NCBI GenBank assembly: GCA_020249285.1
Contig: JADCFX010000008.1
Coordinates: 143,843-207,842, forward strand
Length of the DNA: 64,000 bases
Direction of reading: 5' to 3'
Source: Roseomonas sp.
GTDB taxonomy: Bacteria; Pseudomonadota; Alphaproteobacteria; Acetobacterales; Acetobacteraceae
In this document: positions 1 through 9,026 of the stretch, one piece after another
How the letters are laid out: every line of letters begins with the position of its first letter
Numbering within the stretch: position 1 is the stretch's first letter
Translations under genes and position numbers: made by a program
Notes under the pieces: model-generated
Database searches by the model: none
Told to the model about the DNA's origin: nothing
What the model saw: only the letters and a program-made list of their open reading frames with translations

Positions 1-572
1 GCATGGATCGGCATCCAACCCGCGCCTTGCGTGAAATCCACCACTAGCAGCGCGCCCACCTTATCGGCCGCCACGCGCAGCGCCACCAAATCATGCCGCG
101 CCGCATTCAGGAAGGACACCGCGCTGACGCCGATCATCCGCGTGGAGCCATCAATCGCGGCGGCGAACCTTGCGGGATCAGCGGCTTTGGCGAAGCGCAA
201 AGTTACCTTGGGCTGGCGTTGCAGCGTGATTGGCGCGACGACCGATGGATATTCATCCGGGTCCACCAGCACCGTATCGCCCGCGCGCCAATCAAGGCTT
301 TCCACCACCATGGCAACGCCTTCCGCCACCGATGACACAAAGCCGATGTCAGCGGGCGCCACATGAAACAACCGCGCCGCGCGGGCGCGGGCGCTTTCCA
401 TCATGGCTTCCTGCCGATGGCGTCCGGCAGGGCCATCCGATTTATCGGCGGCATAGGCGCTAAAGGCCGCGTCGTGCTGGCGGAGAAAGGGTGTTTCTCC
501 CGCCGCACAAAGATGCGTGATGCCGGGCGCGATGCGAAAATCAGCAGGATCAAAAAGCGGGGCGAGTTTCAT
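1..572 (-). CDS. Class V aminotransferase-fold PLP enzyme (C-terminus beyond window)
   Basis: The gene runs off the left edge, so only about 190 N-terminal residues are visible. The ATG lies at 572-570. The protein has the class V aminotransferase / cysteine desulfurase / kynureninase fold signature: FVSSVAEGVAMVV near residue 85 would form the cofactor phosphate-binding turn, and VVDFTQGAG near residue 178 carries the Asp that contacts the PLP pyridine nitrogen and the following Gln. The Schiff-base lysine lies outside the window. Members act on amino acids in the cytoplasm as desulfurases, lyases or transaminases; the substrate cannot be told from this half. It is divergent from the next gene, with about 175 bp between them. 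Confidence 0.7.
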   Translation of the reverse strand, partial: MKLAPLFDPADFRIAPGITHLCAAGETPFLRQHDAAFSAYAADKSDGPAGRHRQEAMMESARARAARLFHVAPADIGFVSSVAEGVAMVVESLDWRAGDTVLVDPDEYPSVVAPITLQRQPKVTLRFAKAADPARFAAAIDGSTRMIGVSAVSFLNAARHDLVALRVAADKVGALLVVDFTQGAGWMPIH

Positions 573-747
573 GGCGAGACCTTAAGTGAACGGCGCAGCG
601 GCCAAGCAGGAAAAATGTCATGCGGAGCGTCCTTCACGTTCCCCCGCATTCAAGGCCCGAACCGCGCATGCGTCAAAACCAAGACTTGCTGCGCGGGCGA
701 TGTTAGGCTGCACGCATGCTGAAAGGTGATCCGCCCTGCCCGCCCTT

Positions 748-2061
748 GTGATCCTCAGCGCCTATGCCCTGCTGGTCGTGCTGCCGGTCGCACTTGGTTG
801 GTGGCTGATCGGTCCTGCGCGTCCCTGGTTGGACGAGGCATCCAGCGCCATCGCCATGATGACCACCGCTGCATTGCTGCTTGAATTTCTACTTTCGGGC
901 CGGTTTCGCGTTATCAGCGCCGGCATTGGCATGGATCGCAGCCTGCGCTGGCATCAAATTTTCGCACAAATCCTAACAATTGCCGCGCTGCTGCATCCGC
1001 TATTTTATCTGAGCCCAAGCGGTGCGGCTTTTCAGCGCCCGGATGATCCAAGCGGCGCGCTGGTGCTGGGCTTGGACGCGGCTTCCCTCATTTCGGGCGC
1101 TTTGGCCTGGTTGTTGCTGGGTTTGCTGATCCTCACCGCCATCAGGCGCGATGATTTGCCTTATCGCTATGAAACCTGGCGGGTCAGCCATGGGCTTGGC
1201 GCGACGCTGCTTGCAGGGTTTGCGCTGCATCATGCCATCTTGGCCGGGCGCTATTCCGCCGCGCCGGCGCTGATGGCCTATTGGGCGTTTATGCTGACCA
1301 TGGCTCTGGGCAGCCTGGGGGCGGTTTATCTGCTCCGGCCTTGGCAGTTGGCGCGCCGCCCTTGGCGTATTGCTGCGTTGGAACGCGTGGGGGATCGGCT
1401 TTGGTCGCTGACTTTGGAACCGGATGGCCATGCAGGGCTTGCCTATCGCGCCGGGCAATTCGCCTGGCTGCGCTTGAATTGCTCAGCCTTTTCGATGCGG
1501 GAGCATCCTTTCTCCATCGCCTCCGCCCCTTCGGATGGGAAGGCTTTGCGCTTTCTGATCAAGGAAGTGGGTGATTCCACGCGCCAGATTGGGGCGCTTC
1601 CGATTGGTGCGCGCGCCTATGTGGACGGCCCGCATGGCGCCCTTTGCCTGGAAGGCCGGCAGGAGCCCGGCATTTTCATGATCGCCGGCGGCGCGGGGCT
1701 TGCGCCGATGCTTTCCCTGTTGCGGGACGCCGCGGCGCGCGGCGAAACCCGCCCCATGACCCTGCTTTATGGCAATCGGCATGACGGGCAGATCATGGCA
1801 GCGGCGGAATTGGCCACGCTGACCGGGCGCCTACGGCTTGATCTGCACCTTGTCCTACAGGAACCGCCGCCGGGCTGGACGGGCTTCGCAGGGATGATGA
1901 CGCCCGCATTGATCCAGGCCGAAGCCGCGCAGGCCGCGGGGGAGGGTTGGGTTTTCCTGCTTTGCGGCCCCGGCCCCATGATCAGTGCCGCTCATCAGGG
2001 CTTGGCCGTGCTTGGCGTGCCCCGGCGCCACATTCTGGAAGAACGCTTTTCGGTGTTTTGA
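748..2061 (+). CDS. Ferric-reductase-like transmembrane flavoprotein
   Basis: The protein has 437 residues and starts at a GTG. About six hydrophobic segments fill residues 1-205, with histidines in RWHQIF, LLHPL, VSHGLG and LHHAIL that could ligate two b-type hemes as in FRE/NOX proteins. A ferredoxin-reductase module follows: EHPFSIASAP near residue 251 is the FAD-binding motif, GGAGLAPML near 314 is the NAD(P) site and LLCGPGPM near 404 the C-terminal nucleotide motif. It should move electrons from NAD(P)H through FAD and heme across the inner membrane. The acceptor (ferric iron, oxygen or another) is not decided by sequence. It stands alone; galU follows after 77 bp. Confidence 0.78.
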   Translation: MILSAYALLVVLPVALGWWLIGPARPWLDEASSAIAMMTTAALLLEFLLSGRFRVISAGIGMDRSLRWHQIFAQILTIAALLHPLFYLSPSGAAFQRPDDPSGALVLGLDAASLISGALAWLLLGLLILTAIRRDDLPYRYETWRVSHGLGATLLAGFALHHAILAGRYSAAPALMAYWAFMLTMALGSLGAVYLLRPWQLARRPWRIAALERVGDRLWSLTLEPDGHAGLAYRAGQFAWLRLNCSAFSMREHPFSIASAPSDGKALRFLIKEVGDSTRQIGALPIGARAYVDGPHGALCLEGRQEPGIFMIAGGAGLAPMLSLLRDAAARGETRPMTLLYGNRHDGQIMAAAELATLTGRLRLDLHLVLQEPPPGWTGFAGMMTPALIQAEAAQAAGEGWVFLLCGPGPMISAAHQGLAVLGVPRRHILEERFSVF

Positions 2062-2138
2062 GCCCCAGCACCCGCCTTAATCATGCCCGGCTTTCGCGGC
2101 ATAAGGTCGGAAATAGACCAATCCAGGGGAATCGTCCT

Positions 2139-3011
2139 GTGCCGTTGAAGCCGCTCAAGAAAGCCGTGCTGCCCGTTGCCGGGCTTGGTACGCGTTTCCT
2201 GCCCGCCACCAAGACCATGGCGAAGGAAATGCTGCCCATCGTGGACAAGCCGCTCATTCAATACGCGGTGGAAGAAGCGCGCGCGGCGGGGATTGAGCAG
2301 ATCTGCCTGATTACCGGTCGCGGCAAGACAATGCTGGTGGATCATTTTGACATTGCCTATGAGCTGGAACGCACCTTGGCAGAACGCGGCAAGGAAAAAG
2401 AATTGGCGGCACTCCGCGCCGATGCCGTGGCGCCTGGTTCCATCATGTCGGTCCGCCAGCAAGTACCCATGGGGCTTGGCCATGCCATTTGGTGCGCGCG
2501 CGCCTTCATTGCCGATGATCCCTTCGCCATCTTGCTGCCCGATGATCTGATGCAATGCGAAGTATCTTGTACCGCGCAGTTGGCAGATGCCTATCGCGAA
2601 ACCGGCGGCAATGTTGTCGCGATTGAAGAAGTGCCGCGCGAACGCGTGAACCGCTACGGTGTGCTTGATGTGGCGGAAGATCACGGGCGGCTGGTTTCGG
2701 TGAAGGGCCTGGTTGAAAAGCCGCCGATTGAAAAAGCGCCTTCCAACCTGACGATTATCGGCCGCTATGTGCTGATGCCCGCAGTGATCGGCCATTTGGC
2801 GCGGATGGAAAAAGGCGCGGGCGGGGAAGTGCAATTGACCGATGGCATGGCGAAGCTGATCGGCACGCAGCCCTTCCATGGGCTGCGCTATCAGGGCCGC
2901 CGCTTTGATTGCGGCGATAAGGCTGGCTTTCTGGAAGCGCAGGTGGCTTTCGCGCTGGCCAGGCCCGATCTGGCACCGGCCATGTGCGATATTTTGAAGC
3001 GGTATGCGTAA
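2139..3011 (+). CDS. galU: UTP-glucose-1-phosphate uridylyltransferase
   Basis: The enzyme makes UDP-glucose from glucose 1-phosphate and UTP in the cytoplasm, feeding exopolysaccharide, LPS and other glycan synthesis. The nucleotidyltransferase signature VAGLGTRFLPATKTMAKEML lies at the N-terminus, and IVDKPLIQYAVEEA follows as in the bacterial GalU family. The GTG at 2139 gives 290 residues, the usual family length; an in-frame extension to 1947 would overlap the previous gene and is rejected. RFDCGDKAGFLEA near the C-terminus is the conserved substrate-site segment. The neighbours share no obvious pathway with it. Confidence 0.93.
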   Translation: MPLKPLKKAVLPVAGLGTRFLPATKTMAKEMLPIVDKPLIQYAVEEARAAGIEQICLITGRGKTMLVDHFDIAYELERTLAERGKEKELAALRADAVAPGSIMSVRQQVPMGLGHAIWCARAFIADDPFAILLPDDLMQCEVSCTAQLADAYRETGGNVVAIEEVPRERVNRYGVLDVAEDHGRLVSVKGLVEKPPIEKAPSNLTIIGRYVLMPAVIGHLARMEKGAGGEVQLTDGMAKLIGTQPFHGLRYQGRRFDCGDKAGFLEAQVAFALARPDLAPAMCDILKRYA

Positions 3012-3014
3012 CGT

Positions 3015-4376
3015 TTAACCGGGGATCATGGCGCGCACCAGCGCCGCCACATCTGGCGCGGCATCCAGCCGCCAGATCGCATCGCGCAGCGCCATGGCAC
3101 CGGCCTTACCCAAAAGCGCTTCGGCATTGTCGCGGTATTTCGCTTCCAATTCATCATCGGAAAGTGGCGCGCCAGGGTCGCCCTTTGGCAGCAGCACAGT
3201 TTCTGTCAGCTTCGTGCCATCATCCAGCGTGATCGTGACGCGCGCGGGGAATTTCGCAGGGTAGAGCTTATTCAATTCCGCATCCGGCACAACTTCCGTG
3301 CGCGCCAGCACTTGCCGGATCAGCGGGTCATGCACACGCCCGGCGGCGAATTGGCGCTGCGTCAATTCACCATCCACTGCGGCAGCGGCGATGCAATAGG
3401 GTACGGAAACTCGCGCGCCCATCAGCGTGGTGACATCCTTATTGGAAAAATGGGATTTCACCGTGTCATAGGTTTCATTGGTGATGGACAGAATCCGCTT
3501 CGGGTCCGGCTTATGCTTGGCCACGATGGCAAGCGTCGCCTGAATCGGCGAATGGCTGGCCAGGATGGAGGGGAAATATTTGAAGCCGTTCTGCAGAATC
3601 TCCCATTCCGTACCCAAGCCCGCCGTTAGCGCGGCCGCTTTTGGTTCCAACGAAAACGCCGCCAGATAGCCTTTCGGGTGTTCCAGAATGCCGGGTGGGC
3701 TGGTGGCGCCAAGGGCTGCCATTTGCGCGGACAGAATGCCATTCAGCGCAGCTTTGCCTGGATGGATGGATTTCGTCATATCGCCGGATTCGAAGAACGT
3801 ATTCAGCCCCGCCGCCTGAGTTCCCGCCAGGCCCAAAGCGCGTTGCACACCATCCGCATCCAGCCCCATGGCATGGGCCGCGCCAGCAGCGGCGCCAAAA
3901 GTCCCGTTGGTCGCGGTAGAATGCCAGAAACGATAATGGGTTGGCATCACCGCCATGCCGACTCGCACCGCAACCTCATAACCTGCCACCAGCGACGCCA
4001 ACATGGCGCGCCCAGAAAGCCCGCGCGCTTCCGCCAGGGCAAGGGCAGTGGGCACCATCACCGAACCCACATGCAACAAAGCGCGCTTGTGTGTGTCATC
4101 ATTATCGGCGGCATTGATCAGAATACCATTGGCCAGTGCGGCGAAAGCGGGCTGCACGGCGGCACCGGCCGTTCCCATCACATGCGCGCCAGGGGCGCCG
4201 GGATAAAGGGTGGCGATATCGCGCGCGATGCGGGATTTTTCCGCGTCTTCCGTCCAGGCCGCCATGGCGCAGCCCAGCGCATCCAGCACCAGCCGCGCCG
4301 CCTGGCGCATGACTTCTGGCGGCAAAGCATCAGGCTGAATACCGGCCGTAAATTCGGCAAGGGCGCGCGTGGTCAT
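3015..4376 (-). CDS. MmgE/PrpD family protein
   Basis: The 453-residue protein belongs to the MmgE/PrpD family, whose members include 2-methylcitrate dehydratase and cis-aconitate decarboxylase. Family landmarks are LDALGCAMAAW near the N-terminus, the NADNDDT-like segment AADNDDTHKRALLHVGS and the helical HPGKAALNGI stretch. The exact substrate is unknown; genes of this family near TctC-type binding proteins often serve carboxylate catabolism (inference). Its ATG overlaps the stop of the upstream gene by 4 bp, so the two are probably translated together. It converges on galU with a 3-bp gap. A second family member lies at 7662-9026. Confidence 0.82.
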   Translation of the reverse strand: MTTRALAEFTAGIQPDALPPEVMRQAARLVLDALGCAMAAWTEDAEKSRIARDIATLYPGAPGAHVMGTAGAAVQPAFAALANGILINAADNDDTHKRALLHVGSVMVPTALALAEARGLSGRAMLASLVAGYEVAVRVGMAVMPTHYRFWHSTATNGTFGAAAGAAHAMGLDADGVQRALGLAGTQAAGLNTFFESGDMTKSIHPGKAALNGILSAQMAALGATSPPGILEHPKGYLAAFSLEPKAAALTAGLGTEWEILQNGFKYFPSILASHSPIQATLAIVAKHKPDPKRILSITNETYDTVKSHFSNKDVTTLMGARVSVPYCIAAAAVDGELTQRQFAAGRVHDPLIRQVLARTEVVPDAELNKLYPAKFPARVTITLDDGTKLTETVLLPKGDPGAPLSDDELEAKYRDNAEALLGKAGAMALRDAIWRLDAAPDVAALVRAMIPG

Positions 4377-5023
4377 CGTGTTTCTTCCTTCCGGGGCGCT
4401 TCAGGTGAGGCATAAATCAGGCTGTAGACAGTGGCAGGGTCCGATACCCCCTGCGCAGCTAACGCTGCATTGATCATTTCGGCATTCGTGCCTTCAACCA
4501 CGATAATCGTCGCGAAGGACCCATCGCCGCCTGGGCGCAGTTTTTCTTCCGGGCTCGGCACGGTCACTGTAGGATCAGCGCGCCATATCCGCACGCGCGT
4601 CACACCCGGCTGCGCCAACACCGCCGCCAATTGCGCTTCAAGGCTGGCTGATGGGTCTTCCTGATGGGCAATCAGCGCCAGCAAGCCACCCACACCCCTT
4701 TGCCCCTCATCCAGCGCCACACGGCAAATACTGCGCGACATGGTGCGGAAATGCAGCATAATGCGCGCGGTCCAATCCGTGGGTTCCGCGAGCCGCTTGA
4801 TATAGGGCGCCGAACACAGCACTTCCGGTGTCGCCGTTTCGTAAAACGTCAGGAATTCCGCGCGCGGCCCATTCAGGCGGCGATAGCGCCTGGCATGCTG
4901 AAAGCCAGGAATGCCAAGACGATCCGGCACGTGATCCTGCTGATACCAGGCCTCATAGTCGCGCCTATCGTAAGCCGGCGCGATATCATTCATCACGCAA
5001 AGCAACCCGCCACCCTTGGCCAT
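4373..5023 (-). CDS. Conserved protein of ferredoxin-like (dimeric barrel/EthD-type) character
   Basis: I chose the ATG at 5023, where MAKGGGLLCVMNDI begins, giving 216 residues. The segment DYEAWYQQDHVPDRLGIPGF with its W-x3-DH-x3-R pattern is typical of dimeric alpha-beta barrel / EthD-like proteins, and the second half (DPSASLEAQLAAVLAQPGVT) could be a repeat of the same fold. No catalytic function can be assigned. The stop overlaps the start of the MmgE/PrpD gene by 4 bp, so it probably supports the same catabolic step. It is divergent from the TctC-type binding protein gene with about 130 bp of shared upstream region. Confidence 0.6.
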   Translation of the reverse strand: MAKGGGLLCVMNDIAPAYDRRDYEAWYQQDHVPDRLGIPGFQHARRYRRLNGPRAEFLTFYETATPEVLCSAPYIKRLAEPTDWTARIMLHFRTMSRSICRVALDEGQRGVGGLLALIAHQEDPSASLEAQLAAVLAQPGVTRVRIWRADPTVTVPSPEEKLRPGGDGSFATIIVVEGTNAEMINAALAAQGVSDPATVYSLIYASPEAPRKEETR

Positions 5024-5152
5024 GCCGTTCCGTCCCTTATGTCGAGGTGACGAGTATTGCCCCGCTTGCGCGGGAGGGAAAGCGGCGCCCGTGCTGGACA
5101 GATGGGGCGCGTCCGGCCACGATGCCCGCAAAACGGGTGGAGGAAAGCCGGC

Positions 5153-6118
5153 ATGAAAAGACGTTCATTTGTGGCTGCTGCGACTGCGGCAATTGCCGCG
5201 CCGCGTATCGCGCGCGCGCAAGGCACCTGGGTGGCCACACGCCCCATTCGTTTCATCGTGCCCTGGCCGCCCGCCGGCACCACGGATATTGTCGCGCGCA
5301 TGATTGCGCCGGCCTTGCAGGAAGCGCTTGGCCAGAACGTGATTATCGAAAACCGCGCTGGGGCAGCGGGGCTGATCGGCACGGAAGCCATTGTGCGCGC
5401 CGATCCCGATGGCCATGCCTTTGGCTTCATCATCAGCACCCATGCCGCCAATGCGCATCTGGTGAAGAACCACCCCTTTGATGCGGTGCGCGACATCACG
5501 CCGCTGATCCATGTGGCTGATGTCCATAACATTCTTTGCATCAACAACAACCTGCCACCACGCACGGTACCGGAATTGATCACCTGGGGCCGGACCAATC
5601 CACTCGCCTTCGCATCTTCCGGCACCGGTACTTCGACGCATATCAGCGGTGAGATGTTTCGCCTCGCCACCGGGCTTAGCATGACCCATGTGCCCTATCG
5701 TGGCGGCGCGCCGGCGCTGACGGACCTGATGGCCGGCAATGTGCCGATCATGTTCGCCAATGCCACATCCGCGCTGCCGCATGTACGCGGCGGGCGGGTA
5801 CGCGCGCTGGGTGTGACCGCGGCGCAGCGCCTGCCCTTCCTGCCGGAAGCACCCACCATCGCGGAAGCCGCGATCCCTGGTTATCAAATCGCCGAATGGT
5901 ACGGCATTGTCGGGCCGCGCGGCATGCCGCCGGCTGCCGCACAGCGCTTGAACGCCGTGATTGGCGGCATCATCACCGCGCCGGAGATGCGCCAGAAGTT
6001 GCTCGATTCAGGCGCTGAGGTTGTGGGCGGCACAGCGGATGCCTTCGGCACGCTGATCGCCACTGATGTCGCGCGCTACGGCCAGGTGATTCGCGAAGCC
6101 GGGATTACAGCGGAATGA
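5153..6118 (+). CDS. TctC/Bug-type tripartite tricarboxylate transporter binding protein
   Basis: A 321-residue periplasmic solute receptor of the Bug/TctC family. The N-terminus KRRSFVAAATAAIAAPRIARA is a signal peptide of Tat type (twin arginine followed by a hydrophobic stretch). The mature part starts with RPIRFIVPWPPAGTTDIVAR, the Bug signature, and later has the conserved THVPYRGGAPALTDLMAGNV loop. Such receptors bind carboxylates for a TctA/TctB permease, but no permease gene is in the window, as is usual for these orphan receptors. Its TGA overlaps the ATG of the next SDR gene, so it heads an operon running to 9026. Confidence 0.88.
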   Translation: MKRRSFVAAATAAIAAPRIARAQGTWVATRPIRFIVPWPPAGTTDIVARMIAPALQEALGQNVIIENRAGAAGLIGTEAIVRADPDGHAFGFIISTHAANAHLVKNHPFDAVRDITPLIHVADVHNILCINNNLPPRTVPELITWGRTNPLAFASSGTGTSTHISGEMFRLATGLSMTHVPYRGGAPALTDLMAGNVPIMFANATSALPHVRGGRVRALGVTAAQRLPFLPEAPTIAEAAIPGYQIAEWYGIVGPRGMPPAAAQRLNAVIGGIITAPEMRQKLLDSGAEVVGGTADAFGTLIATDVARYGQVIREAGITAE

Positions 6119-6888
6119 GCGCGCCGCTTTCCGGCAAGATAGCCCTGGTGAGCGGCGCCAGCCGCGGCATTGGCGCCGCCATCGCCCGCACCCTGGCGCG
6201 AGATGGTGCCAAGCTGGTGCTGCTCGCGCGCAGTGAAGCCGGTATGCGCAACGTCGCCGCCGATTGCGGCGCGGATTGCGTGGTAGTGCCGGGAGACCTG
6301 CGCGAAGATGCAGCGGCTCAAGCAGCGGTGGCCGCCGCCATCCAGCGCTTCGGCGCTCTGGATATTCTGGTCCATAGCGCGGGTGCGACCAAGCGCGGCG
6401 ATTTTCTGACGCTTTCCGATGCTGATTGGGCGGATGGCTATGCACTGAAACTATTCGGCGCCGTGCGGCTCGCGCGTGCTGCCTGGCCGTACTTGCTCAA
6501 AGCCAAGGGCGCCGTTGTGAATATCGGTGGCGTCGGCGGACGCTTGGCGAGTGCGGATTTCACCATTGGCGGTTCAGTCAATGCGGCGCTGATGAATTTC
6601 ACCAAGGCGCTCGCGGATCGTGGTGTGGCGGATGGCGTGCGCGTCAACCTCATCAATCCCGGCAATATCCATACGGATCGGCTGACGCATCGCATCCAAA
6701 CGCGCGCCAAGGAATTGGGCGCGGATGATGCGGCGGCGGCGGCTGATCTGGCACGCGAAGCCGGCATCACCCGCTTCGCCGCGCCCGAGGAAATTGCCGA
6801 GGTTGTCAGCTTCCTGGTCAGTGACCGTGCCAGCTATGTGCAAGGCACGCTGATGGATGTGGATGGCGGTTGGCTCCGCGCCGTGTGA
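6115..6888 (+). CDS. Short-chain dehydrogenase/reductase family protein with altered catalytic residues
   Basis: The 257-residue protein has the Rossmann motif GASRGIGAAIARTLA near residue 14 and the HSAGATKRGD segment, so it is an SDR. The usual active-site Y-x3-K is missing: the stretch aligning with it reads TIGGSVNAALMNFTKALAD, with Gly and Asn at the Tyr and Lys positions, and the catalytic Ser region reads NIGGVGG. It may bind NAD(P) without normal SDR catalysis or use another mechanism. It is second in the operon that begins with the binding-protein gene (4-bp overlap) and is followed 15 bp later by a cyclase-family gene. Confidence 0.8.
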   Translation: MSAPLSGKIALVSGASRGIGAAIARTLARDGAKLVLLARSEAGMRNVAADCGADCVVVPGDLREDAAAQAAVAAAIQRFGALDILVHSAGATKRGDFLTLSDADWADGYALKLFGAVRLARAAWPYLLKAKGAVVNIGGVGGRLASADFTIGGSVNAALMNFTKALADRGVADGVRVNLINPGNIHTDRLTHRIQTRAKELGADDAAAAADLAREAGITRFAAPEEIAEVVSFLVSDRASYVQGTLMDVDGGWLRAV

Positions 6889-6903
6889 AGAAAGGAAAGC
6901 GGT

Positions 6904-7644
6904 ATGTGCGATAAGGCAAAAGAACGTGGTCTTGGCTGGCGCGGCTGGATGCCACTGCCGCCTCGGCAGGAAACCACGCCGCTCGGCCCGTGGTTGGACT
7001 TGACGCACCCGATAGATGACACCATGCCGCGTGTGCCCACCTTCGGCCCGCCCAAGGTGAAGAAGCTGTTTTGCCTGCCGGCTGATCCGCTGACTGTCAC
7101 CAGCTTCGAGATGGTGGTGCATACCGGCACGCATGTGGATGCGCCCTGCCATTTCTACAGCGATGGCCCCAGCATGGAACAAGTGCCGCTGGAACGCTGG
7201 AATGGCCCTGGCGTTGTCTGGCGTTTCGATCTGCCGCCCAATAGCCTGATCGAACCGGAACATCTGGAAGCCGCACGGCCCTTGCTGCGCCCGGGCGATA
7301 TCCTGGCGCTCGATACGGGTTCTTCGCCGCACATCAATACACCCGCCTATGATGCGCATCCTTGCCTTAGTTTGGCCGCAGCGGATTGGATTGTGGCGAA
7401 GCAGGTGAAGCTGCTCGCCTGTGATTTCCCAACCCCTGATCTGCCCGTACATCGCCGCCCGGTTGAGGGTTTTACTTGGCCCGTGCATCAGCGCTTGCTT
7501 CGTGATGGCGTGCTGATTTGTGAGCATTTGCGCGGGCCGCGCCCGCTTGCCGGCAAGCGCGTGGAATTCATCTTCGGTGCGCTTGCCATCACCGGGTCAG
7601 ATGGTGCACCGGCGCGTGTCATGGCGCGTGAGATTGCTGACTAA
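6904..7644 (+). CDS. Cyclase-family metal-dependent hydrolase (KynB-like)
   Basis: The 246-residue protein has the cyclase-family (PF04199) metal-binding motif HTGTHVDAPCHF near residue 73, the H-x-G-T-H-x-D-x-P-x-H pattern of bacterial kynurenine formamidases and related amidohydrolases. Family members hydrolyse amides, lactones or cyclic compounds in the cytoplasm with Mn or Zn. The substrate is unknown; the operon with a carboxylate receptor, an SDR and an MmgE/PrpD enzyme points to degradation of an organic acid or amide. It lies 15 bp after the SDR gene and 17 bp before the next gene. Confidence 0.82.
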   Translation: MCDKAKERGLGWRGWMPLPPRQETTPLGPWLDLTHPIDDTMPRVPTFGPPKVKKLFCLPADPLTVTSFEMVVHTGTHVDAPCHFYSDGPSMEQVPLERWNGPGVVWRFDLPPNSLIEPEHLEAARPLLRPGDILALDTGSSPHINTPAYDAHPCLSLAAADWIVAKQVKLLACDFPTPDLPVHRRPVEGFTWPVHQRLLRDGVLICEHLRGPRPLAGKRVEFIFGALAITGSDGAPARVMAREIAD

Positions 7645-7661
7645 TTCGAAGGATACGCCCC

Positions 7662-9026
7662 ATGGGTGAAGCATTATCGGCCACGCAAATCCTGGGGCGT
7701 TTCGTCACTGAATCGCGGTTTGAAGCGCTGCCGGAGGCGCTGCGCCATGAAGGGCGGCGTTCCATCCTCAATCACGTGGGCTGCGCCTTGGGTGTCGCGC
7801 GTGATCCGGCGGTGATTACGGCGCTTGAGATCATGCGCGATGCATCGGGCAAGCAAAGCGCAACCGTGCTTGGCCAGCGCGATAGGCTTGGCGTGATGGA
7901 GGCGGCTTTCGTCAATGCCATTGCGTCCAATCTGCTGGATTATGATGACACGCATCTGCGCACCGTGATGCACCCAAGCGCGCCGGTCGCCCCCGTGGCC
8001 TTGGCGCTTGGCGAAGAAACCGGTGCCAGCGGGGCCGAGGTTTTGCATGCCTTTCTGTTGGGCGCGGAAATTGCCTGCCGCATCGGCAATGCTGTCTCAC
8101 CGGGGCATTACGCGCGGGGCTGGCACATTACCGCAAGCTGCGGAGTCTTCGGCGCGGCGGCAGCGGCGGCGCGGCTCATGCGGCTTTCGGCAGACCAAAC
8201 CGCAGATGCGCTTGGCATCGCCGCCAGCCAATCCGGCAGCATCGTGGAAAATCTGGCGACAGCGGCGAAGAATATCGGCGTCGGCAATGCGGCACGTAAC
8301 GGCATATTAGCCGCGCGCTTCGCCGCCCGCGGCTATCGAGCGGCGCCCCTTGCCATTGAAGGGCCGCTGGGCTGGGCGCGCGCCATGGGGGATGAACCCG
8401 TGCTGGCCGAAATCACCGAAGGGCTCGGCCAGCGCTGGGAAATCGCGCGCAACACCTATAAGCCCTATGCGGCGGGGATTGTGTTTCATGCAGTGATTGA
8501 TGCCTGCCTGGCGCTGCACGAACAGCTTGGCGCGGCGGTGGCGCAAATCACGCGCGTGACGGTCGCCGGCGATGCGCTTTTGCTGGCACGCGGAGATCGA
8601 GAAGTGCGCAATGAACGCGACACACGCGTCAGTATTCATCACTGCGCCGCGATTACGCTGCTGCTTGGCCGCGCTGATGTGGCGGATTTTGAGATGCTCG
8701 CTGTGCAGGATGCTTCCCTCGCGGCGCTCCGAGCAAAAGTGGTGGCGGAATGCGATGCCAACCTGCCGCGCGGTGCAGCGCGCGTGACCGTCACGCTTGC
8801 TGATGGCAGCACGCACCAGGCTTATGTGGAACATCCGCGCGGCAGTGCGGAACGGCCGCTGAGTGATGACGAACTCTCGGCCAAATACCGCGCCAATGCG
8901 GCGATCGGCGGCACCACGGCTGATGTGGAAGGGCAGATTACGGCGCTATGGGCGTTGGATAGGTCAGCTTCCATTGCGCCGCTGATGGCGCTGCTCAGTA
9001 GCCCGGCGCGCAATGCAGTAGGGTAA
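7662..9026 (+). CDS. MmgE/PrpD family protein (second copy type)
   Basis: A 454-residue MmgE/PrpD protein. Landmarks are LNHVGCALGVAR near residue 33, NLLDYDDTHLRTVMHPSAP with the family's DDT(H) motif, and the C-terminal PLSDDELSAKYRANA, which it shares almost word for word with the family member at 3015-4376 (PLSDDELEAKYRDNA). Overall the two differ enough to be distinct paralogues. It is the last gene of the 5153-9026 operon and probably dehydrates or decarboxylates a small carboxylic acid. Its last 32 bp overlap the 3' end of the convergent gene. Confidence 0.82.
   Translation: MGEALSATQILGRFVTESRFEALPEALRHEGRRSILNHVGCALGVARDPAVITALEIMRDASGKQSATVLGQRDRLGVMEAAFVNAIASNLLDYDDTHLRTVMHPSAPVAPVALALGEETGASGAEVLHAFLLGAEIACRIGNAVSPGHYARGWHITASCGVFGAAAAAARLMRLSADQTADALGIAASQSGSIVENLATAAKNIGVGNAARNGILAARFAARGYRAAPLAIEGPLGWARAMGDEPVLAEITEGLGQRWEIARNTYKPYAAGIVFHAVIDACLALHEQLGAAVAQITRVTVAGDALLLARGDREVRNERDTRVSIHHCAAITLLLGRADVADFEMLAVQDASLAALRAKVVAECDANLPRGAARVTVTLADGSTHQAYVEHPRGSAERPLSDDELSAKYRANAAIGGTTADVEGQITALWALDRSASIAPLMALLSSPARNAVG

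Noticed and set aside
1947..2138. Longer galU start overlapping the ferric-reductase-like gene
   Set aside because: The extra residues do not resemble GalU; the GTG at 2139 gives the usual length.
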